Shown here: in pieces, positions 44,507 through 55,834 of the stretch
How positions within the stretch are numbered: position 1 is the first letter of the stretch
How the letters are laid out: each line of letters begins with the position of its first letter
NCBI GenBank assembly: GCA_037044905.1
Contig: JBAOKB010000173.1
Span: 434,001-498,000, forward strand
Direction of reading: 5' to 3'
Length of the DNA: 64,000 nucleotides
Source of the DNA: Hortaea werneckii
Taxonomy: Eukaryota > Ascomycota > Dothideomycetes > Mycosphaerellales > Teratosphaeriaceae
Made by a program: the position numbers and the translations under genes
The notes under the pieces: model-generated
The model's input: the letters and a program-made list of their open reading frames with translations, nothing else
The model's database searches: none
Told to the model about the DNA's origin: nothing

Positions 44507-46446
44507 GTTGCCTTGCCCGAAACTTGTGGGTGTGGACAACGTCTGCTTCTGCTGCTCGTCTAGCAGACTTTGCTTACCGATTTGCTAGACAGCAGAGACG
44601 TTCTTGAAGATTGAGCTGGATGGCTTAGTCGCCAAAAGGATTCGCTTCAGACCAGGAGTGGTGATTCTTTGCTCGATCCAACTCAGCCTCTTTTGCTGTC
44701 GAGATCTCGCATCAACGTAGTAAAGTCCATGCAGATGCTCCCATGTCAGCATCCCCTCCCGGACAACGTTGTCTCTTCACACACGGTAGTAAACCGTTAA
44801 CCGCAGGTGCGAAGGTAGCAGGAGAGCAGGGCTTTTCGGTGACACTGGAAGCGACCAGGTATCCGAGATCCGGACATGAAGCTACCTCAGCCGAAGAACA
44901 GCGAGGGTGGACTATATATGACCTTCTAGTCCCCAATGAGACAGGGAAAAGAGCAATGACATTCAAGCGAGACGGTGTAAAGCAGGGATCAGATGTCGGC
45001 TTAGACAGCGAACGAGATCATCCGTGACAGGGGGCGGTTGAGCAGATGAGAATGACTCATGTGGGAGCGCTTAAGCTGCATTGCTTGCCGACACATTGCA
45101 TCAAGGTTTCCTCCCCTCTCGAGACGGTCTTGCGGGCTGTTCTGAGATCTCAGCTACCGGGTGTGAGCATACCCTACACCGTGGAGCGCATCGCCGCGAA
45201 ACACGAGTTCAAGGCCAAGAGTCCATGGAAAGCTCCATGGCAGTTTTTGAGAAAAGGCAATTCTTCATCAAAGCACACCTCACCTCTCCCTCTAGTTAGA
45301 TCTCCGCCACACGATGTTGCGGTGACATTAATCGCACTCCAAACCCCATAGAACCTAGACGAATCTTGAACCTCCAGCTGCCACTACCTAAGCAAAACAG
45401 GGGTGAGCGGTACCGCTATGCGAGGCTTGCTAGGGGCAGTATCGTGCGATCAAGACAGGTGCAAGCCATTCAACGAGGGGGCGTCCTGAATAAGTCATGC
45501 GTCAGACGGTGGAAGGGCAAGGACAGCCTCTTCTGCTCTGCTTCCAGAGGCGGAGAGATTGCCTGCGGGGATTATTCTTGGCAATTGTGGCGGGGGTTTG
45601 GAAGGTGGATCGACAGTGACGAGTTGCGTCGCTTCGACAGGGCCTTTCATCCTATGCTGCCTTTGCCTTCGTATAGCTACTTAATCAGGATGACAGCTTC
45701 TCCGTCGGGAACAAGCCGCGTCTTGATGGGCTGCAGATGCACTAAAATTCGCTCAAAACTACTTGAGCGATTGAACGTTTGATCGTTCTAAGGTATAAGA
45801 GAGCGAAACAATAGAACTTGGGAGCTCCCCGCCTGCTAACACCGCGGAAGGAACGGACTAGATTACCTGTGGATCTCTTCTTTTAGCTAACAATGTCGTG
45901 GGATGTGATGAATTTTGTGCAAAAGCGTTCGACAGAGCTGGAGGACATTCCAGGCTCGCTAGTGTTGGATCATCATTGCCTGCGTTTGAATGCAATCTCC
46001 TGTGCGACATGCGCGCAATCAGCCGCTTACAGCTAACGTTATCCTGGGTTTGTTGGTGCGGTACAAACGGCACGCTAGCCACGGGCCGGCAGCAAAAGAG
46101 ATTGGTAGCCGACAGAGGCGATAACACCGCCAGCCTCAAGGGCACACGATTGGGCATGCTTTCAAACTGAGACTGACTTCCTTGTTTCCATGCCGTCGGC
46201 ATTAGCGCAGAGTGCAATTTCGGAACGGCTCCTCCCTAGCGAGGAGCCAATTTCAACTTGCAAAGTGAAAGGAGTCACTGTGCGTTGCATAGCCGCGCTA
46301 GCAATGAATTATATCTCCTTTCAGGTCGAACGTCCCATTGCTTGAGATATCTGTCGAAGCCTGTAGCTATACCTTACATTTTGGATAACCGACTGCCTTG
46401 TGCGAGCAGCGTATTCAATCAGCATCCGAGCCTTTCGTTTCAGAAA
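44507..46446. other. no recognised gene
   Basis: Open frames at 44743-45027, 45046-45351 and 45366-45782 (+) have no recognised domain and overlap frames on other strands. Not annotated as genes. Confidence 0.4.
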
Positions 46447-46818
46447 ATGCGACGGGGCATAGAAAAAAAGACGAAGAAGAACCCTGGTCAAAGCTTCCAC
46501 ATTGGCAACTTGAAATTCAGACTTCATGTTGTACTTAGTGGATGCCCCGATGAAAAGACCACATCATCCACTGACCTTCCGTTGACGGTCGGCGAGGCTC
46601 GAAGTGAGCGCAACTCTGAAAGCGGCTCTCCAGCCCACGTTGCCGATGCGGACTTGCGGTCTCCAGAACATGTTCTAGCTCCGCAGTCTACTTGCAACGA
46701 AAAGCCGGGAAGCTTCAACAATGATGACAACAAAGAGAACATCCCTCCCCGTGGAGAACCGAAATCCCATGCCTGTTTCATCCTAGAGAGACACGAGCTT
46801 TTCCAACCTCGATATTAA
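46447..46818 (+). CDS. small hypothetical protein with KENIPP motif
   Basis: 123 aa from the ATG at 46447. A basic start (MRRGIEKKTKKNPGQ) is followed by LKFRLHVVLSG, a Ser/Asp/Glu-rich middle and DDNKENIPPRGE, a motif seen in various fungal nuclear or cell-cycle proteins. The open frame extends upstream to 46258 but is less coding-like there. No domain is assigned. Confidence 0.35.
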   Translation: MRRGIEKKTKKNPGQSFHIGNLKFRLHVVLSGCPDEKTTSSTDLPLTVGEARSERNSESGSPAHVADADLRSPEHVLAPQSTCNEKPGSFNNDDNKENIPPRGEPKSHACFILERHELFQPRY

Positions 46819-47490
46819 AACCACCACATAATGGATTGTCCTTTGCGATCAAATTGGCCTTATGAAATCTGCGTGCACGATCTCAATGATCTTTGGCGCA
46901 CATTCCGGCCATGGGTTCAGCAAGCCAGGAACCAAGGAGCCTTACGATGTCCTAGAAACCCGGGGACAAATAGATGGGTCCGACTTTGTACTCGGCTTCT
47001 AATCCCGTTCGTGTAGCGCTAAGACGAGGAAGTTGTATGTTAGAGCTCAGTTGAATTGATCTCTTGCTACTTCGTCCTTCAACATTCTTTGCTCGAAGTC
47101 ATGCCATCGCGTATTAAGGCGTCCAACTCGATGCATATACGCTTGTCTCACCTTTTACACTTAGCACTTCGGGGCTGCGCCACACCTCTTTCCTCAAAGA
47201 AGACAGACCAAAAGAGAGTTGTCTCATTGAGTCCATCGCTGTCGTCGCAAGCTATGAGGTAGCTGTGTTCAACGATACCAGAAATGAAGAGGAACCCCAC
47301 GCCAAGGCTTCGTACTCTGTGTCAGCTTTCTGGCTTATGTCCAACGCTCAAGCCGGCTGACATGTTTCTAGACGCAGATGCTACATTTCCAATATTTCGT
47401 CGAGGAGAAAAGGCGCGGTCGACGTCCTGAGTCTGAGAAATCGACTTTAGGTATAGTCTATCTGCTACACTGCACCGCCCCTGGGCCAAG
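46819..47490. other. intergenic
   Basis: No supported gene. This is the upstream region of the four-TM protein. Confidence 0.4.
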
Positions 47491-48168
47491 ATGATCTGCC
47501 ACCGAGCTCGATTCTTGTCGATACTAGCGTCCCTGCTTGTGCTGCTGCTAGCGGACGCCATTGCAGAACTGTGTCTCATCGGAACCACGGTTGCATGGCT
47601 ATCAGGCGTAGACGACCATCACTTCCCTCTGCACGTCGCCAACCGCACTGTCCCCGTCCAAGCTCTCCCGACCAGTCTCTCTGTTGCGGGCGGTCATTTG
47701 GCAAATGCGGTTGCTGGCTCTCTTATCGTCCTGGTCAGTGGAGCAGGGCTCCTGCTCATGTATCGACGCGCTCTACAAGGCTGCAACGTGGCGGAAGGTC
47801 CGCTTTGGTTCGTCTGGCAAATCCTGAACGCGTGCACCGCCGTCCTGGCCATAGTTGCGCTGGGCTTGAATGTCTCCGCCATCGCCAAGCCCAGCGAGCC
47901 GCAACCTTCAGATGAGATGGTCCTGAATCGAAGCTTGGCCGGCTTGCCCCTCACCGGAGACTGGACTCTTTATGGCTGGCTGTGCTGGCTTCTAAGCCAA
48001 CCACTTGCGAGCGATCACCACCGAGAGTCCGTACGAACCCGAGTCTTAGTCGTTCAAGCATTTACGTGGAACCTCATTCCCTTGGTACTGCTGGTCTTGC
48101 TTGTCCTTCTTTTTTCATTGAAAGTACGGCGCGCCAAACAACCGCAAGACCCTGCCGTCTCCTTCTAG
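47491..48168 (+). CDS. four-transmembrane hypothetical membrane protein
   Basis: 225 aa from an ATG in good context (aagATGAT). Hydrophobic segments lie at about 7-30, 65-93, 103-130 and 192-213, separated by an N-glycosylation-like loop (ANRTVPVQ) and a larger loop (130-190). A basic C-terminal tail (KVRRAKQ) follows. The topology resembles small fungal tetraspan (MARVEL/SUR7-like) proteins, but no signature motif is seen, so no function is assigned. No break is visible. Confidence 0.65.
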   Translation: MICHRARFLSILASLLVLLLADAIAELCLIGTTVAWLSGVDDHHFPLHVANRTVPVQALPTSLSVAGGHLANAVAGSLIVLVSGAGLLLMYRRALQGCNVAEGPLWFVWQILNACTAVLAIVALGLNVSAIAKPSEPQPSDEMVLNRSLAGLPLTGDWTLYGWLCWLLSQPLASDHHRESVRTRVLVVQAFTWNLIPLVLLVLLVLLFSLKVRRAKQPQDPAVSF

Positions 48169-49066
48169 CCTAATGGGCTGCATACATATTCAGTGTTTGC
48201 GAGGGTGGTCAACATAGATCCCGCAAGCCAGGTTGACAGTGTGGATCGCGACCTTACGAAAGACGCACTCGATGAAAGCGAAAAAGAGAAACTCCGAGAA
48301 GTTGCCGTGGAGAACATTCTCTCGGTTTACGGATGATGCCTCGACGGGAGGTATAGATGGCGTTTCAATGGGTAGATTTCAGGAGAGGAGATGCTTTACG
48401 CTCGTTTTGAATGGTATCGAGCGTTCGTGAGCTATTTTTCTCGCTCCGGGGGCCTTAGGTGACACTTGCTACATATTCATTGTACACTTCATACGTGCTG
48501 TTTGGTTACACAAATGATCCCGTGCCGATGTCGCATACCATCACACTGACGAGCGTCTCGGCAAAGCTCTCTCGGAGAGGTCCTTTCTGGAGATGGCATA
48601 GCGTACTCCATAGCCACCACGACGAACACTAGATGGTTAGCGGACGCAGCTTCCAGGGCGATCAAGCTGCGAGCTTAAGTTCCTTCTCACTATTTGACCA
48701 GAGGAGGGCACGCCTTTATCAGGGAGTGTGAAAGTACTTCAGAACACTTAAACTGCGAAGTCCGAAACTTAAACGGACGAAGGCGCGTGTGCTCAGTTGG
48801 AAAGGTTAGCAATGGGGTTTGGACGGTCCATAGGAAGCCTGCTGCTGCGGCGGGCATGGACCAAAAGAGCTTGTGGCCAAAACTCTTGGCAGTAATCTGA
48901 CCCTACAGTACGATACCCGGGCCACGAGTGGGTGTAGTAAAATGTGTGTTCTTGTCGGTGCAGTATCATCAATAGTTTTGTTTCTTTGTTTCAAGCAACA
49001 GGTCGTTAAGTCGTGTCTTCAGGTGGATTCGGACAGCACATAGAGCTCTGCAGACGAGCTAGGATG
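48169..49066. other. intergenic
   Basis: 3' region between the convergent membrane protein (+) and H3-like (-) genes. No gene is recognised. Confidence 0.45.
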
Positions 49067-49631
49067 CTACTTGTATTTCCCTTCGATACTGCGTCCTCGG
49101 AGACGACCTGCAAGCTGCATATCCTTTATCTGGATAGTCACACGCTTAGCATGGATGGCGCATTGGTTGGTATCTTCAAACAGAGAGATTAGATACGCCT
49201 CCACCGATTCTTGTAATGCACCGATGGCCGAACTTTGAAAGCGAAGGTCGGATTTTAGATCGTGGGCGATTTCCCGAACCACGCGCTGGAAGGGAAGCTT
49301 GCGTATTAAGAGTTCTGTCGATTTTTGATAGCGACGAATCTCGCGTAGAGCCTTTATCCCTGCAACAATTTTAAGTGCACTGCTCGCGGACAGGGCATCC
49401 CTTATGCCACCTTACCAGGTTTGTAGCGGCGCGGTTTCTTCGCCTTGCTCTTTCTAAGGGTCGCATTCAGTTCGGAGCCCACCAAGGTCATCTTTGGAGC
49501 CTTTCCGCCGACGGACTTGCCTGCAATGACAAATGGTTAGAAGGTGGCAACACCACATGTGAATACAGCCCCGTCAGGACTTCTTCGGTGGCTCTGAACG
49601 ACTTACGTGCAGTCTGCTTGGTACGTGCCAT
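49067..49631 (-). CDS. divergent histone H3 variant
   Basis: Three exons, 49631-49607, 49520-49416 and 49359-49067. Introns are 49606-49521 (86 nt, GTAAGT..TTGCAG) and 49415-49360 (56 nt, GTAAGG..TTGCAG). The product is 140 aa. It starts MARTKQTARKS like H3, so K4, K9 and S10 are present; K14 is kept in VGGKAPK. The rest of the tail is replaced by MTLVGSELNATLRKSKAKKP before RRYKPG. The fold is intact: ALREIRRYQKSTELLIRKLP, then REIAHDLKSDLRFQSSAIGA, then EDTNQCAIHAKRVTIQIKD. Differences from canonical H3 are Q76H, F78L and Leu-to-Gln in DTNLCAI, a Gly in QLAGRLRG, and a tail extended by RSIEGKYK. Loop 1 has no CENP-A-like insertion. It is probably a non-canonical nucleosomal H3; expression is unknown. 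Confidence 0.9.
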
Positions 49632-50420
49632 GCTTTCCTATCCCTTGTAAGCGGAACGCCTGGTTGGTGCTAAGGCTCACGAGAGTGCTGCACGACAGAG
49701 TTCTCCCATGTTTTGTATTCCGTCGAAAAGAATGACATGGTAAGGCCTAGCGACAGTTATGTAACGGGCCAATTTAGAAACCGACAAGTACGGCCTAAGA
49801 GAAAGATGCGAGGCCTCGTACACATCCAATGCTTGATGCTGAATCGCCTGGACTTGATCATAAGCTACGACTGACTTTCAGCAAATCCTTTGTGTCTTCT
49901 ATTGATACAATGGGTCAACGCAATGAATTTGTTCCCATGGAATCTTCGTCAGGATCACCTTGAAGAGCGTGAGCTTGTCAATCCGAGGATCGGAGTCCGC
50001 GACAGTACTGGCGGTATGGCAGCAGGACAAACAACTACATGATTTTTGCCTGACATCATCCAAGACAATTAGAGTGCAGATTGTACTACAAAAGTCGCAA
50101 GAAAGCAGGGAAGTAGCTGGCAGGGAAGACATGCGATGGTGCATGGGACCGTTCCGACAAGTTGCAGGCCACTTCGATGACTTGTAACTTATTGTCGGAT
50201 TGAAAGATAGATAGAAGTGAAGTAGCGATTGTGACTTGCATCGCTCATTAGAGTTGAAATCCAGTCCTACATGCTCTAGCCCATCCAACGGGGCCTTTCT
50301 TCCTTCATTTTTCTGTTGTTATGCCTCACCAAGGATGCTGGTGAGCGGTTAACAAGCGATACGGTGCAGTAATATTGCAAACCTCTACGTACTGGCCTAG
50401 TCCTACACTATTAAGCAACC
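49632..50420. other. intergenic, promoter of the H3 variant
   Basis: No supported gene. Frames at 49899-50288 (-) and 49960-50187 (+) lack domains. Confidence 0.4.
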
Positions 50421-51041
50421 TCAAGAATGTTCTTGCATCTCATTCGAGGGAACCTGTAACACTTCCATAAACACTGGAACTCGACATTGACTTCGATCTC
50501 GAAGCAAAGGGAATGTATCTAGTAATGCAATATGCAGAGACTCGAAACTGGTGCGCACACTTTCATATTTGCTGTCTCCATGGACTAGGCAGGCTCGCCT
50601 TCCTTTTGCCAAAACTTCCACTGTAAAAGCCAAGACGTTGTCCAAATCATCCATGAGGATACTGCTACTTTCACGGTCGCCTGTGCTTGCTCGAAAGTGT
50701 TCGTCGAGTGCACTCAGCATCGTGGACGTTCGGTCGATCTCGAGCCGCTCTATGACTCCTGAAAGTCCGCACTGTGTCTGTACTAGGCGGCGTGTCTGTT
50801 TAGATTCCAGATTCGGGTCATCCTTGATATGGTCGATAAGATCGAACATCTTGCGAAGCGAATCCATGAACCATGGCCTTATAACTTTTCTTTTATCTTC
50901 TTCTTCTTCTGCTTCTATTTCTTTGTCATTTTGTTTTTCTCTGTCTTTTTCTTTTTGGTGGCAAACAGACAACTTGTTCAAGATTTGCGAGAAGACAATG
51001 CCGCAACGGTCTGCAACCTGGTCGTCCGAGAAACCCTCCAT
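50421..51041 (-). CDS. hypothetical helical protein with Glu/Lys-rich segment
   Basis: 206 aa from the ATG at 51041. Predominantly helical composition. An acidic/basic run (EIEAEEEEDKRKV) at about 40-53 is encoded by a GAA-rich purine tract. The rest (MDSLRKMFDLIDHIKDDPN; MDDLDNVLAFTVEVLAKGRR) looks like an all-alpha fungal domain, but I cannot name it. It lies downstream of the decayed Zn2Cys6 gene on the same strand and is separate from it. Confidence 0.5.
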   Translation of the reverse strand: MEGFSDDQVADRCGIVFSQILNKLSVCHQKEKDREKQNDKEIEAEEEEDKRKVIRPWFMDSLRKMFDLIDHIKDDPNLESKQTRRLVQTQCGLSGVIERLEIDRTSTMLSALDEHFRASTGDRESSSILMDDLDNVLAFTVEVLAKGRRACLVHGDSKYESVRTSFESLHIALLDTFPLLRDRSQCRVPVFMEVLQVPSNEMQEHS

Positions 51042-51044
51042 CAA

Positions 51045-51438
51045 GTTTACTTGTTATCCGTGATCAAAAGATTGTGAAGGCCGGCTATGTCGATCCACGC
51101 TCTGATCCTGGTTTACACAAAGGCGTGTGGTTGCTAGTAGAACACAGACCAGCTGCCTCTAGTTGCGGGTGCTACTACAAGTACACATCAAGACAAGGTC
51201 TCAGATTGGCCAGTCCGATTTTGTCTACTCTGTATGACGGAAGATGGATGAATTTTTGTATTACCGTTGACGTAAAAGTCTTCGAGTCCAGCCGAATGCC
51301 CTCGCCTAAAATCCGGTCATTTACCCATCCAACCCATGAACTACCGCTTTTCAGATTATATATTCTTAATGCTCTTGCTGCGCCTTTTTGCTGTCCTCCC
51401 CGTTGCTCTCCGATGATTGATTTTAATATTCACGAACT
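51045..51438. other. intergenic
   Basis: No gene recognised between the hypothetical protein and the Zn2Cys6 relic. Confidence 0.4.
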
Positions 51439-53851
51439 CTACCAGCCTCCCCAACAACGCATGGCGGCAGCTGATCCATCTCCACTACCCATTTCTACTA
51501 TGTCTTCAATTTCTTCAGACCCGTCAAAGTCCTCTCTGAATGAATGTGTACCAGCAACGTCTCCTTGATGACTCTTTCGGCGGTAGAAACTCTCTGTCGT
51601 TCTCTTTGGTTCCGAAAAGAGCCCGCTGGAGGAGTCAAGAATGCCGCATTCGATGTCACAGGTAGTCGAGCGCCGCAAGAAAGATGTCGTCCTCTCCAGT
51701 ATATACTTCAATCGTTCTTCATCAATCTTTTGCTTTAGCACGCCGCTTTTGAAGGCTGCGGACAACATCACCATGTTACCGAGATCGCTACTCCACGTTA
51801 CCAACTGGTAGTCATGTTTCGAGGGTGAATATAACTTACGTATGTGGCCTTCCATGTATGGGCTACCAATTCCCAAACTTTTGCCTCTTCTAAACCCTGT
51901 ATGGCTTCAAACAACTGGAGCTTGGCCTCGTTCTGTGGTCTCCCATGAGTATCGACTGCAGCTTCCCGCACGCTTCCTTCTTTGCGCACCTGCTTTGGAT
52001 AGGGCAATCGATCTTCGATCTTCTGGATACGGCTCAGGGGCAAGCGCAGCTCTAGCCCACTTTTGCGTTCCAGTTCCAAACCTGTCCACGTCGCTATCAC
52101 GATGAGATTTTGACACTTGGTCTGGACCATCTCTGGTCCTCCCCTCAGAGAGCCCTGACCTTGACCCCCCTCCTTATTATACAAGTCGTGACGATCCAGG
52201 AACGTTAGTGAAGCACGTCCAGCTGTTGCGTTACAGCTCCAACTCTTTTTCATGCGCCCATGCCGTCACCTGTATAGGCTGGCCAGGAGGAAGATCTGGT
52301 CATTGCCATCAGCCTGATCACCCATGACCTCACACGCTTTGGCGTAATAAGGAAGTCCTGGAATGACGTCACTATCTGACGATGGCATCTGCCGAGCCAC
52401 GTCGTCTTGGAAGGTAGTGAGCGTAAAAATCGTCATTCGGGGAGTGGGATGGGCCGCTCGTGTTGATTCCTATCGAAGAAGGGTCCCTACTGGTGCGTAA
52501 GGGCGGACTGCCTGTAGCAGCGTTGGGAAGGCGATGAGACCCTCCTGGCTGTGCATCGATCCGATTGTCTGGGACAACACATGGCACGGTATGACGATGC
52601 CGACAGATCTTTCCTCAGTACAAGGATCAAAAAAGAATTACGTTGCTTGGCCAGCGCTCCGGGAGTTGCGTTCGGACTGTGCCCATAGCGTTCGCATTTG
52701 GAACATCTGGGCCGTCAAGCGTCCTAAGCGGTTTTTTCATCCCTGAGCGATACCGCAAATAGACTATAGATGTCCTGTCTGCTACTTTAATTCTTGATAG
52801 ACTGGTCGAAAAGTGGCCTCAGTCCCGGCTTCTCGAGGAATGGATGCATGAGCTGGATGTGTGGCATGTAGCTGTCGTAGAGGCTGTCGATCGTTCTCCC
52901 ATCTGGGTCTAAAGCGTCAACCGGTTTGAGCCCATCCCAACTGTGAGACTCATCTCGCCAGGAGGGCTTATGAGAAAGCCTGCAGCCATTGACCCTTCGA
53001 CCCTTGTAAGCGCATGAGATTCACTGCCTCTGCCAATGTCATTGCTTCGTTCATGATTGGCTGGGCTGCCAGGCTGAGTAACGTCGCTCTCGCCGCGGAT
53101 GAAGCCTTGGTCTTCGGCTCCTATTACAGAAATGTCACGGAGATCAACATCTACACTCTTTAACATCAACTTCACGCTTGGGCAAAGCAGTAACGGTCTA
53201 TTCGATGTTGTGAGCTGACCTGCCAGCCCCACTTTCTCGTGCCTTTGGCTTACTTGGCCTTTGTTCGAAGGATACATCGTCACTCTAGTGCCCTAACTGA
53301 TTTTCGGCTCCAAATTTCTTGTGAGATTCTGCTCTTTCGAGCCGCTGCAGACGTACGTTTATACCATCTATCCGATTTGCAATGGACGCCAGGGCCTTTT
53401 CGTGCGACTCTATACTCTGCAAAAGCTTCGCGAGGTTTTCATCCGTTCTTCACCTACGTCAGCTACAACACTCTCGACTCGCGCATGTCGCAAAGAACTA
53501 ACCTCTTTGGTGGCTTTTCCCGATACTGACACAACAGGTCGTGTGTTCTACAAGTCAAGCAGGGCAAGCGTTCGTCACATCTCACCTTACTCCGTCGACA
53601 GTGGTCGCACGCCTGTCTAACTTGAGCGTAGGGCATCAAACCCAATAGCGGATTCAACATACCTGCGTAGCTCGTGTATGCTTCTTACGCTCTCTGAGTA
53701 CTGGAGACTGACATGTGGAGATGGGGACGGGCCGAGGGTCGCGCTGCTGGCATTGGTCCCACTGCTGCGAAACTACTGCTGTGCTATACTGCAGCCATTG
53801 CTGGGAATGTAAAGGATGTGAAGGAGCTGTATGTGATAGACCGGATACCAT
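51439..53851 (-). pseudogene. decayed Zn(II)2Cys6 fungal transcription factor
   Basis: The start is well preserved. Exon 1 is 53851-53663 (ending KKHTRATQ). Intron 53662-53613 has a GTATGT donor. Exon 2 (53612-53503) holds a perfect cluster, ACDHCRRSKVRCDERLPCLT, then C-x6-C. Intron 53502-53448 leads to TDENLAKLLQSIESHEKAL. Later family blocks occur in order but in changing frames: LLLCPSVKLML; ALDPDGRTIDSLYDSYMPHI then MHPFLEKPGLRPLF; GKICRHRH; DVIPGLPYYAKACEVMGDQ; SRIQKIEDRLPYP; GNMVMLSAAFKSGV then ERTTSFLRR. Stops (for example TGA on minus at 52627-52629 and 52615-52617, just before GKIC) and at least three frame changes break it. About 2.3 kb matches the length of an intact gene. Only an N-terminal peptide with the zinc cluster could still be made. 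Confidence 0.8.
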
Positions 53852-54468
53852 ACTGGATAGCAGCTGAGGGGGTTGACTTTGCTGCCGCTGGCACGAAATG
53901 GTGTTCGGAAAATACTAAGAGGCAAGAAGGCGGAGCGGACTGTGGTAGAAGTGTATTGGGAAGTGGAAGGCGGTGTCGCAAGTCGGCTGTATAGACCTGC
54001 TACGTCGATCGGCAACACTAGTCCTAGATCTACTTGTAGCGTCGGCAGGGATGTGTGCTGGACCATTGTCTGGCGTGCGATGAGAGGATTTGCGGAAGCA
54101 GGCTCAGACACGCCCTGCATTCTGTGCTCGCGCGTGGCTCGGCTGTAGATGATGACTCGCTTAAACTCGTACACTCTCTCCCCAATCCCGGGCTAGCACA
54201 GCCAGCCGATAGGCGCTGTATCAACGGAACAGCCCGTGTTACACTGTCAAAATAGAAAGCAACACATGAACCTGGCAAGAATCCCCCTGGTCCGTGTTCG
54301 ACGCAGCCGAGAACCATCTAGGCTTAGTGCAGATCTCTTGCCGGGAGCTTCGCTATGTACCTATCTGTGTATTCATAATAACGGCGGTCTGCCCGCCGAG
54401 ATTCATGTTCTATTGCTCGGCCTCCCTCCCTATCTCTTTCGGCTCTTCGGACTTATCAGCTATGAGCC
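53852..54468. promoter_or_regulatory. divergent intergenic region
   Basis: 617 bp between the start of the Zn2Cys6 relic (-) and the F-box gene (+), so a shared upstream region. No specific binding site is identified; no gene is recognised. Confidence 0.4.
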
Positions 54469-55834
54469 ATGGATTTCCGCAACCTGCCGGACGAGTTGAA
54501 CATGATGATTTTGGATTATTTGGACTTGAAGGACCGGGAAAGAATGAGACTCGTGTGCGCAGAACTGGCGCGGGCCGCAACGAAGCGGGTTTTTAGGCGT
54601 GTCTGTTTTGACCTTGACCCGGGCGGGTGCGCCGCCTTACGAAACATCTCAAGACACAGCAGCCTTCGACATGAAGACCGCGAAGCCAGTCTTCGCCGCC
54701 GGAGCTTCTTGCCCACCTTTAACCGCTTTGAAGATTTCGCACGCGCCATAGCTGATGAAGATCGAGCTCGGTGGGAAAAGCTTGCAGAGAGCGCCCAACG
54801 TGCTTTCTTTGCCAATTATCGGCTTCACGCAAGCCAGCTGGACCGTTTTAAAGCCAGAATCGCTGCGAATGTCTGGCGAAGCGCCTTGACAGGGTTCTCT
54901 AGTGACCCTACAACAAATGACGAGCGCACATTGGACGAGTTCACAACAGCAATCGCCTTATGTCCGAAACTGATGTCCCTCTCCCACCGGCCCTCTTTCG
55001 ATTCGCACTTGGATCGCTGGGTCTGGCAAGGATGGTGTTTCTGCCCACCCGCCAGACTTAAAAGATGGTCCGATGCGGACGCCGAGGCACTGCAAGTGCT
55101 GGCCGTGCTCCATGCGCTTGCGCATCATAAACCCGATCTCAATCGGATCTCTCTCGTGTCTGATGGGCCGGCTTTTTGGAGTGAGTCTTATATTAGCGAA
55201 TTGCTGACCCAGTGGGCGTACAAAGGCGCCACTCGGCCGGCCGATGGCGCACTATACACTTTCATACACTCAGGGCGCCCTACGGATATTTCAGAGAACA
55301 GACAAATTGAGGCTCGGAAAGCTCTAAAAACGTTAGCCACGGATATCTTGGACTCGTCCGACCTTAGATTGGACGTAAGGCACACGGATTCATTTCGACG
55401 GTCAAGTGCTTCCTTGCCTGCTATACAGCTTGCTACACCAAGGTCCCCGGCTTCAAAAATTCCAGCTTCGGATAGGCACAGGTCTTGTCGCGGAGGAATA
55501 CGTACACTTCGAACTAAGGGCCTCTTCACTCTCGACTTGTATGATCACAATACGCGAGGAGTGGCTTTTGAGTGTCTTCCGAAAGGCTTCACATCTGAAA
55601 CACCTTGATATTCAGAATACGAGTCTCACACAAGGCACGTGGAAGACAGTCCTTTCCCGCATTCAGCGTAATCTCCGGCTTAGCTCCATTAAGCTTTATG
55701 ACCTCGGGTACACTCCTGAGGACTCCTCAAAAGGCCGACTTTTTGTGCCAGTCCAATCTATCCAAGGCACGCACCTGTGCGCCTCTTATTTACAGCAGCT
55801 TGTGATACAAGAGAGCGAGAGCAAGTTTGCCTAA
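54469..55834 (+). CDS. F-box protein, frame change near the C-terminus
   Basis: ATG in good context (gccATGG). An N-terminal F-box (FRNLPDELNMMILDYLDLKD, then VCAELARAATKRVFRRV) at residues 3-45 would bind Skp1 in an SCF ubiquitin ligase. The middle (about 50-300) is a helical/LRR-like region typical of fungal F-box proteins. The first frame ends at 55608. From about 55405 the next frame carries a convincing continuation (REEWLLSVFRKASHLKHLDI, then LSRIQRNLRLSSIKLYDLGY) to 55834. A 91-nt intron (55373-55463, GTAAGG..TTCCAG) restores the frame but lacks a clear branch site. A one-base frameshift is the alternative. The gene is either spliced (about 424 aa) or recently broken. Confidence 0.7.

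Noticed and set aside
49067..49631. CENP-A centromeric histone
   Set aside because: Loop 1 has no insertion and the N-terminus is H3-like; fits a divergent H3 better.
49375..49650. 91-aa + frame opposite the H3 variant
   Set aside because: Mirror of the H3 exons and first intron; no independent support.
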